Assembly: GCF_948329515.1 (NCBI RefSeq)
Contig: NZ_CAOJCN010000010.1
Span: 62,001-126,000, forward strand
Direction of reading: 5' to 3'
From: Cohnella rhizoplanae
Lineage (GTDB): Bacteria > Bacillota > Bacilli > Paenibacillales > Paenibacillaceae
Length of the DNA stretch: 64,000 nucleotides
Part shown: positions 1 through 8,014 of the stretch, one piece after another
Layout: each line of letters opens with the position of its first letter
Numbering within the stretch: the first letter of the stretch is position 1
Notes under the pieces: generated by a model
Told to the model about the DNA's origin: nothing
What the model saw: only the letters and a program-made list of their open reading frames with translations
Databases searched by the model: none
Made by a program: the position numbers and the translations under genes

Positions 1-662
1 TCATCGAGGTGTCTGACGACGTCGTGGAACGTCTCGAACGGCACGTGCGGGAGTCCGAGCTCGCGGCAGCGCTCCGTCAAGTGCGAACGGGAGAAGACGA
101 GATCCGCGAGCTTCGCGCCCGCGAAGTCCGTCACGCTGTCGCCGATCAGGATGCGCGTGTACGCGTCCCGGGGGAAGCGGCGGATGACGGTCGTCTTGCA
201 CATGCCGCAGTCGTTGTCGCATTGGTCGTCGCAGGCGTGCGGCCACAAAATCTCAATACGCTCTCCTTCGAAGCTGCTGCCGTTGCAATAAATATGGTCC
301 GCGGGAATATCGAACGGGGCGAGCAGCGGGTAGACGAAGAAGTCGATGCCGCCGCTTGTGACATAAAAGTCTACGCCGTTCGCTTTGCACCAATCGAGCA
401 GCGCTTGAAAGCCCGGACGAATGCCGGCCGTGGACAGGATGTAGTCCGTAATCTCCTGCCTGCGGGCGGAAGGAAGGAGCGCGAACATCTCGCCCACGCC
501 CTGGCGCACGGATTTGCGAAGCGCGACGATATCTTCGACGATCGGCTGCCAGCCGGGCGGGTCGAATTGCTTCATGACCGCGACGATGTTGTCGCTGAGC
601 GTGATCGTGCCGTCAAAGTCGCAGAACAATACGGGCGGCTTGTTAAACGTTCGCTGGGTCAC
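1..662 (-). CDS. mtnX: MtnX, 2-hydroxy-3-keto-5-methylthiopentenyl-1-phosphate phosphatase (3' end cut by window)
   Basis: This HAD-superfamily phosphatase removes the phosphate from the enol product of MtnW in cytosolic methionine salvage. I translated it by hand from a GTG start at 660-662. The N-terminus carries the HAD nucleophile motif DFDGTIT (residues 15-21), later TSGG (motif II) and GDSVTD (motif III Asp). A Cys-rich stretch with HACDDQCDNDCGMC is typical of MtnX. The frame stays open for 220 codons to the window edge, so only a short C-terminus should be missing. The GTG overlaps the mtnW stop codon (GTGA), which indicates translational coupling. mtnB and mtnD may follow beyond the edge, as in the B. 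subtilis mtnWXBD order; this is inference. Confidence 0.93.
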   Translation of the reverse strand, partial: MTQRTFNKPPVLFCDFDGTITLSDNIVAVMKQFDPPGWQPIVEDIVALRKSVRQGVGEMFALLPSARRQEITDYILSTAGIRPGFQALLDWCKANGVDFYVTSGGIDFFVYPLLAPFDIPADHIYCNGSSFEGERIEILWPHACDDQCDNDCGMCKTTVIRRFPRDAYTRILIGDSVTDFAGAKLADLVFSRSHLTERCRELGLPHVPFETFHDVVRHLD

Positions 663-1897
663 GGCCGGCGCACCCCCCAGCGCTCGATCGCGAGCTTCAG
701 CGGCTCGCGGCCGCCGCCGGCGGATGCGTAGGCCTCGAGGTCCTCGCCTGCCATCGCGGCGTCGATCGCCTGGCGGAAGGCTTGTCCGCCGGCTGCCGCG
801 CCGAGCGGATGTCCGTGCACGCCGCCGCCGGCGTTGACCACGACGTCGCGGCCGAAGTCATGCACGATGAGCGGCACGAGTCCGGGATGGATGCCGGCGG
901 AAGGGACGGGGAGTACGGCCTTCTGCGGCAGCTCTCCGCTTACGAGCGCATCCCGGACTGCCAAGTTCTCGGCCTTCGGCATCACGACGGACCCGTACGG
1001 CGACGGGAAGAGCGACAGATCGGCGCCGGCGATGCGCGTGAGCGAGCCGAGCAGGACGGATGCCGAGATCCCGTGGTGAGGCGACGGATAATAGGCGCCG
1101 GCCAAAGCGGGATGGGCGGCGATCGGGACGCTGATCGCAGGATCGGCTGCGAGCTCCGCCATCGCGTCGTAGCCGTACGCCAGGACGTTGAACAGCAGTC
1201 CGTTGACGCCCGCTTCAATGGCGCGCAGCGCGTTTTCGCGGAGCTTGGACGTCGGCCCGGTCAGGTTGGCGAAGTAGATCAGCTTCTGGCCGGTGACGGC
1301 TTCGGCCTCTCGCGCCGCGGACATGCATGCCTCGACGCGCCGTTCCAGCGGCGTAAGCGGATTTTCGAACAGAATCTCGTCGTCCTTGATCAGGTCGACG
1401 CCGCCCAGCGCCTGCTGGAGGAACTGCTCGCGCAGGCCTGCCAGGTCGTAGCCGATGACGGACTTGAATATGCTCATGAGCAGGGGGCGGTCCTGTACGC
1501 CCAGATACGATCGGACGCCGGAGAGCCCGAGCTTGGGACCCGGGAACGCGGACAAGAACTCGGCGGATGGCCGAAGGCCCGTCAGCTTGATCCGTCCGTC
1601 CATGGACAGCTTGCCGAAAATGGTCACGAGCAGGGCGGGAATATCGCGGCTGAAGTTCACGTCCGGATACTCGATCGTAATGTCCGCATACCTTTCCCCA
1701 GGCGCAGCGCCTTCGGGCTCATGCGCTTCGACGGAGACGACGCGGCCCAGGTGCTTCTCCATTTTTTGCTTGGCGACCTCGGGAAGCTCGGTCCAGCTGC
1801 CGACCGTCAGGCCGACGGCGATGCCCTCCGCTTTTTTGGCGAAGTCCGCCTTGTCGTCGAACAGGCGGTAGGTCGCCTGGCTTTTGTTCGCGCTCAT
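659..1897 (-). CDS. mtnW: MtnW, 2,3-diketo-5-methylthiopentyl-1-phosphate enolase (RuBisCO-like protein)
   Basis: MtnW enolises 2,3-diketo-5-methylthiopentyl-1-phosphate in the methionine salvage pathway. The 412-residue protein has RuBisCO large-subunit fold features: an N-terminal alpha/beta domain, then a barrel containing DLIKDDEILFENP, the carbamylated-Lys/metal-ligand segment in the short RLP form, and a glycine-rich phosphate-binding end (NAGGGVHGHP). Length agrees with the family. The ATG at 1895-1897 follows an AAGGA ribosome site. It lies 67 bp after proC on the same strand with no visible terminator, so it probably belongs to the proBAC transcript. No SAM riboswitch is present in that short gap, unlike B. 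subtilis mtnWXBD. Confidence 0.95.
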   Translation of the reverse strand: MSANKSQATYRLFDDKADFAKKAEGIAVGLTVGSWTELPEVAKQKMEKHLGRVVSVEAHEPEGAAPGERYADITIEYPDVNFSRDIPALLVTIFGKLSMDGRIKLTGLRPSAEFLSAFPGPKLGLSGVRSYLGVQDRPLLMSIFKSVIGYDLAGLREQFLQQALGGVDLIKDDEILFENPLTPLERRVEACMSAAREAEAVTGQKLIYFANLTGPTSKLRENALRAIEAGVNGLLFNVLAYGYDAMAELAADPAISVPIAAHPALAGAYYPSPHHGISASVLLGSLTRIAGADLSLFPSPYGSVVMPKAENLAVRDALVSGELPQKAVLPVPSAGIHPGLVPLIVHDFGRDVVVNAGGGVHGHPLGAAAGGQAFRQAIDAAMAGEDLEAYASAGGGREPLKLAIERWGVRRP

Positions 1898-1964
1898 GGT
1901 TGGATTCCTTCTTTCTGTGGATGGATCTCGGCAGCTTGGTCCGTTGTGGAAATACGCCGCTATT

Positions 1965-2846
1965 CTACAGCTTCTGCTCGCTCTTCAGCGCTTCGGCCGC
2001 AATGGCGCGGCCCATCTCGCCCGCGCGGTCGGCGCAGCGCTTCATCGCTTCGCCGATCGCGGCGTCGACGCCGAGGCGCTGGAGCGTCTCGATGGCCGCC
2101 TGCGTCGTTCCGTTCGGCGAGGTGACCCTGCGCCGCAGCTCGGCCGGCTCTTCGCCGGTAAGGCGGACCATCTCCGCGGCGCCTCGCGCGGTCTGCACGG
2201 TGAGCTCGCGCGCCGTCTCCGGCGAGAGTCCTTGGGCGATGCCGGCCGCGATCATGGCCTCCATGACGAAGTACAGATAGGCGGGACCGCTGCCCGAGAC
2301 GGCGGTCACCGCTTCGAGCTGCGACTCCTCGACGACCTGGGCGATGCCGACCGCGCCGAAGAGGCCCAGGGCGAGGCGGCGGACATCCTCGGGCAAGCCC
2401 GCGGAGAAGGACAAGCCGGTCGCGCCCAGCCCGATGCTGCTGGACGTGTTCGGCATCGTGCGGACGACGGGGTGGTCGGCGCGGGTGAGCGCGCGGATCG
2501 TATCGGTCGAGAGCCCGGCCACGAGGGACACGAGGAGCTGCTCTGCCCGCAGAGTGGGCGCCAGCGCCTTGAGCGCGCCGGCGGCGTCCTTGGGCTTCAT
2601 GGCCAGGACGATGACGTCAGCGGTGACGAGGGCGTCCTGCCGCGCGGCTTCCGTCGCCGCGGTCGATATGCCGTAGCGTTCGCGCAGTTCGCCGAGCCGC
2701 TCGGCATTGGACCGATTGAACACCGTGATGTTTTCCGCAGGAGCGGCGCCGGTGTCCACGAGCCCGCGCACCAAGGCTTCCGCCATCGAGCCGGCGCCGT
2801 AGAAGACAATTTTCGAATGGGCAAGTTTTTCTGAGGATGCGTTCAT
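1965..2846 (-). CDS. proC: ProC, pyrroline-5-carboxylate reductase
   Basis: ProC catalyses the last step of proline synthesis, NAD(P)H-dependent reduction of 1-pyrroline-5-carboxylate. The 293-residue protein starts with a Rossmann motif (VFYGAGSMAEALVRG, about residues 14-28). It also has the family signature region near VTAVSGSGPAYLYFVMEAM, where substrate and the dimer domain meet. It sits 53 bp downstream of proA on the same strand, completing proB-proA-proC. The ATG is preceded by a purine-rich stretch (GGGAGACGAG). Confidence 0.95.
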   Translation of the reverse strand: MNASSEKLAHSKIVFYGAGSMAEALVRGLVDTGAAPAENITVFNRSNAERLGELRERYGISTAATEAARQDALVTADVIVLAMKPKDAAGALKALAPTLRAEQLLVSLVAGLSTDTIRALTRADHPVVRTMPNTSSSIGLGATGLSFSAGLPEDVRRLALGLFGAVGIAQVVEESQLEAVTAVSGSGPAYLYFVMEAMIAAGIAQGLSPETARELTVQTARGAAEMVRLTGEEPAELRRRVTSPNGTTQAAIETLQRLGVDAAIGEAMKRCADRAGEMGRAIAAEALKSEQKL

Positions 2847-2899
2847 CGCTTCTCGTCTCCCGTCTATTGATTAAGCTAATTAATATTTAACGACGTATA

Positions 2900-4147
2900 T
2901 TATCCGCGAACCTGACCATCCCCGCGGATGCGGTATTTGGTCGAAGTAAGCGCAGGGAGGCCCATCGGTCCGCGCGCGTGCAGCTTCTGCGTGCTGATCC
3001 CGATCTCGGCGCCGAAGCCGAATTCGAAGCCGTCCGTGAAGCGGGTAGATGCGTTGTGGTAGACGGCGGCCGCGTCGACCTCCTGGAGGAAGCGGTCGGC
3101 GTTCGCCTGCGTTTCGGTCACGATGCATTCGGAGTGCTTGGTGCCGAAGCGGGCGATATGGGACAGCGCCTCGTCCAGACCGCTCACGACGCGAATGTTC
3201 AATATATAGTCGTTGTATTCCGTCGCGTAGTCTTCGTCCGTCGCTTCGTTCGCCCATGACACGCGCGCTCTCGCCGCGGCGTCTGCCCGCAGCTCGACGC
3301 TGGCTTGGCGGAAGCTCTCCGCGAGACGTTCAAGGTGCTTGCCCGCGAAGTCCGCATGGAGCAATAGGGTTTCCATCGAGTTGCAAACGGAGGGACGCTG
3401 CACCTTGGCATTCAGCGCGATCGCTTCGGCCATGTCGTAGTCCGCGGTCGCGTCTACGTAAGTATGGCAGATTCCGGCGCCGGTCTCGATGACGGGCACC
3501 GTGGCGTTCTCGACGACGTTGCGGATGAGCGCGGCGCCTCCGCGCGGGATGATGACGTCCAAGAGGCCGTTCAGCTTAAGCATCTCGTTGGCGGATGCCC
3601 GGCTCGCGTCCTCGACGAGCTGCAGCGCGTCCTCTGGTATCGCGCTCTTGCGAAGCGCGCCGCGCAAGGCCGCGACGATGCGTTTGTTCGACTCGAGCGC
3701 GGCCGAGCCGCCGCGCAGGACGACCGCGTTGCCCGTCTTCAGGCATAGGCCGGCGGCGTCGACCGTCACGTTGGGACGCGCTTCGTAGATGATGCCGATC
3801 ACGCCGATCGGCACGCGCAGCTGCTCGATCCGCAGGCCGTTCGGCCGCTCGAATCGCGCGATCGTCTCGCCGACCGGATCGGGCAGCGCGATGACCTCGC
3901 GCAAGCCCTGCGCGATCCCGGCGATGCGGCCGGGATCCAGCCGCAGCCGGTCGAGCAGCGACTCCGACGTGCCGCCGGCACGCCCCCGCTCGATGTCGAT
4001 CGCGTTGCCCGCGATAATGTCGTCCTGGCCCGCCACGAGCGCGTCCGCCATCAAGGCCAGCGCTTCGTTCTTTTGCCCGGTCGTCAGATTGTTCAGCGCA
4101 GCCGTCGCCGTACCGGCCGCGATCGCTTTGTTTCTCGCTTCGCTCAT
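2900..4147 (-). CDS. proA: ProA, gamma-glutamyl phosphate reductase
   Basis: ProA reduces gamma-glutamyl phosphate to glutamate semialdehyde with NADPH, the second step of proline synthesis. The 415-residue protein belongs to the aldehyde dehydrogenase superfamily. It has the NAD(P)-binding segments (IGVIGIIYEARPNVTVDA) and the catalytic-Cys region PSVCNSMETLL. An in-frame ATG lies 13 codons upstream, but I chose the ATG at 4145-4147. It overlaps the proB stop as ATGA, follows a GAGG ribosome site, and gives the normal family length. Confidence 0.96.
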   Translation of the reverse strand: MSEARNKAIAAGTATAALNNLTTGQKNEALALMADALVAGQDDIIAGNAIDIERGRAGGTSESLLDRLRLDPGRIAGIAQGLREVIALPDPVGETIARFERPNGLRIEQLRVPIGVIGIIYEARPNVTVDAAGLCLKTGNAVVLRGGSAALESNKRIVAALRGALRKSAIPEDALQLVEDASRASANEMLKLNGLLDVIIPRGGAALIRNVVENATVPVIETGAGICHTYVDATADYDMAEAIALNAKVQRPSVCNSMETLLLHADFAGKHLERLAESFRQASVELRADAAARARVSWANEATDEDYATEYNDYILNIRVVSGLDEALSHIARFGTKHSECIVTETQANADRFLQEVDAAAVYHNASTRFTDGFEFGFGAEIGISTQKLHARGPMGLPALTSTKYRIRGDGQVRG

Positions 4148-5265
4148 GATCCCTTCGCCTCCTTGGGCACATAGGTCGTGACCCATTCGTCTCTGTGTAT
4201 GACTTCGATGCGTCCGACCTCTACGCGCCGCGCCGCTTCTTCGCTAGACAGCCCGGCTACCGCGGTGACCTGCCAGGCGTCGTAATTCGATACGCCGCGT
4301 CCGAGCGTCCGTCCGGCGCTGACGACCTCGATCACGTCTCCGGGGTGGAAGGCGCCTTCGACATGGGTGACGCCGGCCGGCAGCAGGCTGCGCCCGCCCT
4401 TCAGCAGCGCGGCCTCCGCGCCCGCGTCCACGAATACCCGGCCCTGCGGCACCGACAGGAAGCCGATCCACTGCTTCTTCGCGGGGAGCGAGTGCAGGGA
4501 GGCGGCAAAGTAGGTGCCTCTGCCGCGGCCTTCGACCGCCGAGACCAGGTCGCCGGGTTCGGTCGAACGCCCCACGAAGGTCGGCACGCCGCCGCCCATC
4601 GCGATGCGGGCGGCTTCGATCTTGGACCGCATGCCGCCGGTGCCGACCGAGGAGCCGGCGCCGCCCGCGATGCTGTAGAGCTCCTCCGAGATCACGTCCA
4701 CGCGGTCGATCCGTACCGCGCTGGCGTCTTTTCGCGGATCGGCGGTGAACAGCCCTTCGATGTCGGTCAGAATGTACAGGCCGGACGCCTTGACGAGATT
4801 CGCCACGAGCGCGGACAGCGAGTCGTTCTCGCCGAACTTGATCTCGTCCACCGCGACGGTATCGTTCTCGTTGATAATCGGCACGGCGCGCTGCTTCAGC
4901 AGCTCTTCGATCGTCCGCTGCGCGTTCTGCGCGCGCTGACGCTGGCTGAAGTCCGGACGCGTGAGCAGCACCTGGGCGGCCGGGATGCCGTAAGGGGCGA
5001 ACGCCTCCTGGTAGGCTTGCATCAACAGCGCCTGGCCGACGGCCGCGGCCGCCTGTTTCTCGTGCACGAGCTTCGGGCGCGTCTCGTAACCGACGGCCCG
5101 GTAGCCGGCCGCGATGGCGCCCGAGCTCACGAGCAGCACCTGCACGCCTTGGCGGTGCAGCGCCGCGATCTCTGCGGCAAAATAGCCGAAGCTTTCTTTA
5201 TTCAGCCCGCCGGCCTCGCCGGCGAGCGAGCTGCTGCCGATCTTGACGACGATGCGCCGCATCAT
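4144..5265 (-). CDS. proB: ProB, glutamate 5-kinase with PUA domain
   Basis: ProB phosphorylates the gamma-carboxyl of glutamate, the feedback-regulated first step of proline synthesis. The amino-acid-kinase domain begins with RRIVVKIGSSSLAG and contains VSSGAIAAG, NENDTV and the AGGAGSSVGTGGMRSK nucleotide loop. A C-terminal PUA domain follows (about residues 275-365). The frame is open for 78 further codons upstream, but that segment is the T-box leader read as protein. The start at 5263-5265 has GGAGGG eight bases before it and gives 373 residues, the family length. A second ATG follows immediately. Expression is probably controlled by the T-box leader upstream. Confidence 0.95.
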   Translation of the reverse strand: MMRRIVVKIGSSSLAGEAGGLNKESFGYFAAEIAALHRQGVQVLLVSSGAIAAGYRAVGYETRPKLVHEKQAAAAVGQALLMQAYQEAFAPYGIPAAQVLLTRPDFSQRQRAQNAQRTIEELLKQRAVPIINENDTVAVDEIKFGENDSLSALVANLVKASGLYILTDIEGLFTADPRKDASAVRIDRVDVISEELYSIAGGAGSSVGTGGMRSKIEAARIAMGGGVPTFVGRSTEPGDLVSAVEGRGRGTYFAASLHSLPAKKQWIGFLSVPQGRVFVDAGAEAALLKGGRSLLPAGVTHVEGAFHPGDVIEVVSAGRTLGRGVSNYDAWQVTAVAGLSSEEAARRVEVGRIEVIHRDEWVTTYVPKEAKGS

Positions 5266-5323
5266 ACCGCTTTCCCTCCATAGACATGATGGCCAATCCC
5301 AGTCCGTATACGCCGCAGCGCAA

Positions 5324-5360
5324 ACAAAAAAGCTTCCGTCCTGTTCAAAGGACGGAAGCC
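5324..5360 (-). terminator. T-box-controlled intrinsic terminator before proB
   Basis: On the minus strand GCTTCCGTCC and GGACGGAAGC pair around a short TTTGAACA loop and run directly into TTTTTTG. It overlaps the 3' part of the T-box, as expected for an attenuator. Confidence 0.9.
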
Positions 5361-5610
5361 AGGCTTCCGCGGTACCACCTTCGTTGACGCTCCGGACTGC
5401 GCAAGCCTCGGGAACGTCCGCTCGAAGCCCGGTAACAGCGGGCGCTGTCCGGCTCTTCGCCGGCCGCTCGGGGATGGGGGAAGGAGGGCGACCGTGCAAA
5501 TTCTCGCAGCCATGGAATTTGCTCTCTGAACGGCGCGGGTCTCATTCGTTTCCCGTCTTCGCGTTTATGAATAAGGACGTATGGCGCCGCCACTGCCGAC
5601 GGTGCCGATT
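5324..5610 (-). ncRNA. T-box leader of the proline operon, probably tRNA-Pro specific
   Basis: A T-box riboswitch senses uncharged tRNA and blocks an intrinsic terminator. The diagnostic antiterminator core AAGGTGGTACCGCGG is read on the minus strand at 5366-5382. It is followed by the competing terminator (5325-5359). Upstream, a distal stem-I hairpin with GCAAATTC and GAATTTGC arms follows the conserved CAGAGAGC and encloses GGCTGCGA (about 5500-5530). The bases after it, CGCCCTCC at 5483-5490, lie where the specifier loop should be and offer CCC or CCU, both proline codons. The 5' end is estimated from the promoter. The 461 bases between mtnE and proB hold only this leader and its promoter. 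Confidence 0.9.
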
Positions 5611-5616
5611 GCCTCT

Positions 5617-5645
5617 AGAATAGCACGGCGCCTTGGCCTTGTAAA
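5617..5645 (-). promoter_or_regulatory. Sigma-A-type promoter of the proline operon
   Basis: On the minus strand TTTACA (5640-5645) and TATTCT (5617-5622) are separated by exactly 17 bases. The predicted start is at about 5610, just upstream of the T-box. Confidence 0.65.
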
Positions 5646-5726
5646 GGAACCGAACGCCCCGCCGGGCCTGGGCAGCCGCTCGTGCCTGCACGGCGTACTC
5701 CCGGCTCCCGCAGCCTGCGCCGATCG

Positions 5727-6905
5727 TCAGCGGAACAATCCCAGATGGCCGATGCGGTCCGCGGCTTCGCGCAGCCTCGCTTCGGGGGCGAGCAAGCCGA
5801 GGCGGACGTATCCTTCGCCATGCGCGCCGAATCCGATGCCGGGCGCTACGACGATATCCGCCTGCTCCAGGAGCAGGTTCGCGAACGACGCCGAATCGTG
5901 GCCTTCCGGCACGGGCAGCCAGCAGAAGAACGAGCCTTCCGGCCGCTGCGCCTGCCAGCCGTGGGAGGCGAGCGCGTCGTAGAGTGCGTCGCGCCTGCGC
6001 TCGTATACGGAGACCAGGTCCGCCACCGCCCGCTGCGGTCCCGTCAGCGCGAGCGCGGCCGCCTCCTGGATGCCGCCGAACAAGCTGCAGTAGTAGTGAT
6101 CCTGAATGAGATTGAGCAGTTCGATGATCTTGCTGTTGCCGAGCGCGAAGCCGACGCGCCAGCCGGCCATGTTGTATGTCTTGGACAGCGTGTAAAACTC
6201 GATGCCGACTTCCTTGGCGCCCGGCGTCTCGAGGAAGCTCACCGGCCGGCGGCCGTCGAAGCCGATCGCGCCGTAGGCGAAGTCGCTCGCCACGACGACG
6301 CCGTGCCGCTCGGCGAAGCGTACGGTGTCCGCGTAGAACTCGGGCGACGCCACGGCCGAGGTGGGATTGTTCGGATAATTGAGGAACATGAGCTTCGCGC
6401 GGGCGAGATCCTCCGCGGGTATCGCCTCGTAGTCAGGCAAAAAGCCGTTGCGCGCCAGCAGCGGCATCTGGCTCATCCGCGCGCCGGCGAGCGCCACGCC
6501 CGACCAATAGTCCGGGTAGCCGGGATCGGGAACGAGGCAGACGTCGCCGGGGTTGAGCAGGCACTGGCTGATCTCGACGAGGCCCGTCTTGCCGCCGAAC
6601 AAGATCGCGACTTCCGTGGCGGGGTCGAGCTCGACGCCATAGTCTTCCATATATCGCTTGGCCACGGCTTCCTTGAGAAACGGGAATCCGCGGAAGGGAG
6701 GATACTTGTGGTAAAGCGGGTTCTCGGCCGCTTCCTTGAGCTTGTCGACGATATGCGCGGGCGTAGGCAGATCCGGATTGCCCTGACCGAGGTTGATGAC
6801 ATCGCGTCCGGTCGCCGCGCGCGCGTTGGCGCGCCCGACCAGCGCCGCGAAAAACTGCTCCGGCAGCCCGTTCATGCGGTCCGCGGGTTGGATGTGGATA
6901 GACAT
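5727..6905 (-). CDS. mtnE: MtnE-type PLP aminotransferase (2-oxo-4-methylthiobutanoate to methionine)
   Basis: This fold-type I aminotransferase probably carries out the last step of methionine salvage, with glutamine as a likely amino donor. The 392-residue protein has INLGQGNPDLPTP near the N-terminus, LNYPNNPT for cofactor binding, and SKTYNMAGWR with the Schiff-base lysine at K242. It matches the YkrV/MtnE group better than aspartate aminotransferases by context: mtnU is divergent next to it and mtnWX lie downstream on the same strand. Upstream MSIHIQP is the first Met after the intergenic region. Strict substrate specificity cannot be read from sequence. Confidence 0.85.
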   Translation of the reverse strand: MSIHIQPADRMNGLPEQFFAALVGRANARAATGRDVINLGQGNPDLPTPAHIVDKLKEAAENPLYHKYPPFRGFPFLKEAVAKRYMEDYGVELDPATEVAILFGGKTGLVEISQCLLNPGDVCLVPDPGYPDYWSGVALAGARMSQMPLLARNGFLPDYEAIPAEDLARAKLMFLNYPNNPTSAVASPEFYADTVRFAERHGVVVASDFAYGAIGFDGRRPVSFLETPGAKEVGIEFYTLSKTYNMAGWRVGFALGNSKIIELLNLIQDHYYCSLFGGIQEAAALALTGPQRAVADLVSVYERRRDALYDALASHGWQAQRPEGSFFCWLPVPEGHDSASFANLLLEQADIVVAPGIGFGAHGEGYVRLGLLAPEARLREAADRIGHLGLFR

Positions 6906-6976
6906 GGGACAGCTTCACGCTCCATTGCTTTCGTATGTGCTTTTCATAGGATACCAGGTCGAATATACAATCTACG

Positions 6977-7006
6977 TTGACAATAGCACAAGGAATCGAG
7001 TAGGAC
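6977..7006 (+). promoter_or_regulatory. Candidate mtnU promoter in the mtnE-mtnU divergent region
   Basis: TTGACA (6977-6982) is followed 18 bases later by TAGGAC (7001-7006), a poor -10. On the other strand TTGTGC and TATATT with an 18-base gap overlap it and could serve mtnE. The 248 bp between the genes show no SAM-riboswitch core. Confidence 0.4.
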
Positions 7007-7153
7007 AATCGGAAAAGGGGGAGATAAGCGGCATGGCCCGCGATCGTGCGTCGGCTGCTCGCCTTCTTGTCCGTCCCGCCCGAATCGGTTAGGATTATCG
7101 GAAAGGCGGTCCGGCATACGGCCGGAACCGCGCAGGCAAAGGAGCTGTCCGCC

Positions 7154-7957
7154 ATGGCAAACACGCTGAAGTTGGCTCTCGTTCAAATGGATATTCACGC
7201 CGGGCACCCGGACGATAATTTCGCGAGACTGGCGGCGCTGCTGGAGCGAGCTGCCGGCGAAGGGGACAAGCCCGACGCGATCGTCGTCCCCGAGATGTGG
7301 AATACGGGTTACGCGCTGGAAGCGATACGCGAGCTTGCGGACGCCGAGGGCGCGCGTACCCGATCTTTTATGTCCGAATTCAGCAAGAAGCACGGCATCA
7401 ACGTGGTAGCGGGTTCGGTCGCCGCGAGCCGCGCTTCGCTGGGGGGAGCCGTCACGAACACGTCGTACGCCTTCGACCGCAGCGGCGGCCAGATCGCGGA
7501 GTATTCCAAGATTCACTTGTTCAAGCTGATGGACGAGCACCTGCATCTCGAGGCGGGAGAGCGCCCGGGGCGCTTCGAGCTCGAGGGCGTGCCGGCCGGC
7601 GCGATGATCTGCTACGATATCCGGTTCCCCGAGCTCGCGAGGAGACTCGCGCTGGACGGGGCCAAGGTATTGTTCGTGCCGGCCGAGTGGCCGCATCCCC
7701 GCCTGCATCACTGGCGTACGCTGCTCCAGGCGCGCGCCATCGAGAACCAGATGTACGTGGTCGCTTGCAACCGCAGCGGCACCAGCGGCACGACGCGTTT
7801 CTTCGGGCATTCGATGGTGATCGACCCCTGGGGCGAAGTGATCGCCGAGGCAGGGGAGGAAGAGACGATATTGAGAGCGGAGATCGACCTCGCGCTCACC
7901 GACGAGGTGAGGGCCCGCATCCCCGTCTTCGACGATCGGCGGCCCTCGCTCTACTAA
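7154..7957 (+). CDS. mtnU: MtnU-type carbon-nitrogen hydrolase (probable 2-oxoglutaramate omega-amidase)
   Basis: This nitrilase-superfamily amidase shows the catalytic triad E47 (VVPEMWNTG), K119 (YSKIHLF) and C153 (MICYDIRFPE). YkrU/MtnU proteins hydrolyse 2-oxoglutaramate, the by-product when MtnE-type enzymes use glutamine as amino donor. That ties it to the divergent mtnE. The frame is open for 36 codons upstream, but ATG 7154 has AAAGGAG at the right distance and gives 267 residues, the family length. It is cytosolic, with no signal peptide. Substrate is inferred from family and neighbourhood. Confidence 0.85.
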   Translation: MANTLKLALVQMDIHAGHPDDNFARLAALLERAAGEGDKPDAIVVPEMWNTGYALEAIRELADAEGARTRSFMSEFSKKHGINVVAGSVAASRASLGGAVTNTSYAFDRSGGQIAEYSKIHLFKLMDEHLHLEAGERPGRFELEGVPAGAMICYDIRFPELARRLALDGAKVLFVPAEWPHPRLHHWRTLLQARAIENQMYVVACNRSGTSGTTRFFGHSMVIDPWGEVIAEAGEEETILRAEIDLALTDEVRARIPVFDDRRPSLY

Positions 7958-8014
7958 ACGGGGCATCGATTGACCTCGAAAAAACAAAGTAACTCGTATC
8001 CCCGGCCATCCAGT

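Noticed and set aside
5266..5499. 78-codon N-terminal extension of ProB
   Set aside because: The bases form the T-box and its terminator, and a strong ribosome site precedes the internal start.
6906..7153. SAM riboswitch between mtnE and mtnU
   Set aside because: No S-box core or terminator stem seen on either strand.
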